Source of the DNA: Candidatus Caccopulliclostridium gallistercoris
Lineage (GTDB): Bacteria > Bacillota > Clostridia > Christensenellales > UBA1242
Length of the DNA stretch: 64,000 nucleotides
Reading direction: 5' to 3'
Assembly: GCA_018713725.1 (NCBI GenBank)
Contig: DVOJ01000013.1
Span: 1 to 64,000 of the forward strand
Position numbers and translations under genes: made by a program. The notes beneath the pieces were generated by a model, which did no database searches, had not been told where the DNA came from, and worked only from the letters and a program-made list of their open reading frames with translations. Positions 62,650 through 64,000 of this stretch are shown in pieces. Positions within the stretch are counted from its first letter, which is position 1. Each line of letters begins with the position of its first letter.

Positions 62650-62678
62650 TTTTTATTTATTTATTTATTTATTTATTT
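62650..62678. repeat. TTTA tetranucleotide repeat
   Basis: About six TTTA units. The minus-strand LRR stop codon (TAA) is the first unit, so copy-number change would not alter the protein. Confidence 0.8.
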
Positions 62679-63167
62679 TTGAATTTCGTTTTCAAATTCT
62701 ATTTTTGCGTCAGGATTTTCAAAACTTAATAAATTTTTTAAATTTAAATTTTTATAAAGCACTATTTTTTGAATAGAAGGGCATTCTTTAAAGGCTGTTT
62801 TACTAATTTCTGGCGTGCCTTTAATTTCTATTTTATTTAAGCTAGAACAGCCCCAAAAAGCTCCGTCGCCAATTTTTAAAACACTTTTTGGAATAGAAAT
62901 TTCTCTTAAATTAGTGCAATTATTAAAAGCAAAATTTCCTATATATTTAATGTTCTTTGAAAGCACTATTTTTGTTAAAAATGCATTATTTGTAATTGCA
63001 AAGTCGTCTATTTTTTCTACACTAGAAGAAAGTACTAGCGTATTTAAATTATTTAAAAAACTAATTGCCAAAGTTGATATTTCACTAACGCCTTCGGGTA
63101 CAAAAAGCGTACCTTCGTTTATATCTTCCTTAAAAACCTTTTTTAAAACACCATTAACTATTTCCAT
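62673..63167 (-). CDS. Short LRR_5 protein without signal peptide
   Basis: 164 residues, about five BspA-like repeats (IDDFAITNNAFL, IGNFAFNNCTNL, IGDGAFWGCSSL, ISKTAFKECPSI). N-terminus MEIVNGVLKKVFKED is neither signal nor anchor, so the protein is predicted cytoplasmic like the larger one at 13016. AAGGGG precedes the ATG. Function unknown. Confidence 0.82.
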   Translation of the reverse strand: MEIVNGVLKKVFKEDINEGTLFVPEGVSEISTLAISFLNNLNTLVLSSSVEKIDDFAITNNAFLTKIVLSKNIKYIGNFAFNNCTNLREISIPKSVLKIGDGAFWGCSSLNKIEIKGTPEISKTAFKECPSIQKIVLYKNLNLKNLLSFENPDAKIEFENEIQK

Positions 63168-63229
63168 ACTTACCCCTTTTCTATCGTTATTCTAGCATAG
63201 TAAGTATTAGGTGTCAATAGGGAAAAGTA

Positions 63230-63667
63230 TTATAAGAAATTCTTTAAATTTTGATAGTTATTTTCTTCAAGCTCACTTAGCTTTGTGCATAAATCTGTAA
63301 GTTCGTCGGAAACGCTTGAATAGTCCTTTAAATCTTTTAAACATTGAACAATTCCCATAACAGTTCCAAGTAAAAACATTTGGGCAATGTTTCGCGTACT
63401 TTTATCCATCATTGTACCCATGTTTATAGAACCCCAAAGTTTAAGCTTTTCAAACCAGTTGTTATCTTTTAAATTTATGCCTTCGCTTTTAGCTAGCATT
63501 TCACATTCACGGCTTAAAAGGTCGTATTTAGAATACTCTTCGCTAAGTTCCTTTTTAAAATCTTCGTCCACCACTTTTGGCAGCATATCTTCAATGGACT
63601 GAAGTGCTGTGGATAAATTTTGAAATATTGAATTAATAAATTTTATGTAATTTTCATTTTGTTCCAT
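63230..63667 (-). CDS. Helical hypothetical protein, 145 aa
   Basis: Predicted four-helix bundle (acidic, regular heptad-like spacing), one mildly hydrophobic helix (NIAQMFLLGTVMGIVQCL) about residues 92-109. GGAGG lies upstream of the ATG. No family recognised; composition recalls ferritin-like or DUF2383-type bundles, but metal ligands are not evident. Confidence 0.65.
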   Translation of the reverse strand: MEQNENYIKFINSIFQNLSTALQSIEDMLPKVVDEDFKKELSEEYSKYDLLSRECEMLAKSEGINLKDNNWFEKLKLWGSINMGTMMDKSTRNIAQMFLLGTVMGIVQCLKDLKDYSSVSDELTDLCTKLSELEENNYQNLKNFL

Positions 63668-63750
63668 TTTTAAACCTCCAAATTTAGTATCTCCGCCAAA
63701 TTATTTAATATTCTTAGAATACTAAAAAAACTTTTGAACAAACTAAAAGC

Positions 63751-64000
63751 ATGAAAAAGAGTACTAAAATTTGGCTAATAATTTTTATAATCAGCTTTGT
63801 TGGCAGTTTGCTTCTTTTTTCCGTGGTGTCAAATAGTATTATTATAGGGGAGAGCGTATATTTTAATTTTGACGCTGTGGGCTATATTGGGCTTGCCTTT
63901 ATGGCTATAAGTTTAGTAAGCGGCGGTGTGCTATATTTTAAATTTATTAAAGCACAAAATTTCAGCAGAATGCTATTTTTCTTAACCGTTCCACTAACGC
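63751..64000 (+). CDS. Partial membrane-protein gene, cut by the window end
   Basis: 83 codons are visible: MKKSTKIWLIIFIISFVGS and at least two further hydrophobic helices, no stop before the edge. Likely a small polytopic membrane protein of unknown function. No ribosome site precedes the ATG; a TAGAAT at 63715-63720 would give a leader of about 24 nt. Confidence 0.55.
   Translation, partial: MKKSTKIWLIIFIISFVGSLLLFSVVSNSIIIGESVYFNFDAVGYIGLAFMAISLVSGGVLYFKFIKAQNFSRMLFFLTVPLT

Noticed and set aside
62650-62678. TTTA repeat as a phase-variation switch
   Set aside because: The stop codon of the minus-strand gene is the first unit, so length changes stay outside the coding region.

Overview
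The window is one contiguous stretch of a low-GC, Gram-positive (Firmicutes, Clostridia-type) chromosome, probably from an uncultured anaerobic gut commensal. The evidence is the Firmicutes gene order (hrcA-grpE-dnaK-dnaJ behind a CIRCE operator, comEC-holA, plsX-rnc-smc-ftsY, a YqzL-like gene before recO), AT-rich spacers with TTGACA/TATAAT promoters, AGGAGG ribosome sites with frequent TTG starts, pyruvate phosphate dikinase, the anaerobe-type GGGtGRT/NifU-like pair and many BspA-like leucine-rich-repeat proteins. No prophage, IS element, CRISPR array or rRNA operon is visible. Both edges cut through surrounding sequence; a membrane-protein gene is truncated at the right edge.

Layout. 1-3.4 kb: two divergent paralogous short-chain dehydrogenases and a serine-palmitoyltransferase-like alpha-oxoamine synthase. 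3.5-12.3 kb: housekeeping genes (tmk, mnmA, tyrS, recX, acpS) with a secreted His-rich protein, a TM2 protein, the first member of a secreted-protein family and the GGGtGRT/NifU-like pair. 12.3-16 kb: a MazF toxin with an atypical partner, an LRR protein without signal peptide and an S26B signal-peptidase homologue that lacks its catalytic residues. 16-21.5 kb: yqzL-like, recO, ppdK, a GNAT-type acyltransferase and tRNA-Glu. 21.5-30 kb: an LRR lipoprotein, a YwaF-like membrane protein, comEC, holA, an M28 peptidase, rnpB and an unknown membrane-anchored protein. 30-38.4 kb: rpsB-tsf, frr-uppS-cdsA-rseP, then a stand-alone PolC-derived OB plus exonuclease protein and a DivIVA-like protein. 38.4-47.9 kb: two large LRR surface proteins flanking hrcA-grpE-dnaK-dnaJ. 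47.9-64 kb: engB, nth, obgE, rsfS, a sugar nucleotidyltransferase, rsmE, mtaB, plsX-rnc-smc-ftsY and another signal-less LRR protein.

What stands out. (1) Several housekeeping genes (tyrS, recX, engB, nth, rsmE and others) have no Shine-Dalgarno; their -10 boxes lie so that transcription should begin at or next to the A of the ATG, which predicts leaderless mRNAs. (2) Intergenic regions carry branched inverted-repeat elements, the clearest being a near-perfect four-way-junction cloverleaf at 11197-11284. (3) The locus after rseP, where polC usually sits, encodes only the N-terminal, OB and proofreading-exonuclease parts of PolC. (4) GrpE has a Cys/His-rich N-terminal tail that looks metal-binding. 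(5) Secreted proteins share an N-terminal module, one with DNA-level 69-bp tandem repeats, and coexist with the dead signal peptidase. (6) Two poly-G tracts abut -10-like hexamers. (7) The alpha-oxoamine synthase, dehydrogenases and GNAT acyltransferase could together make a sphingolipid-like product; this last point is inference.
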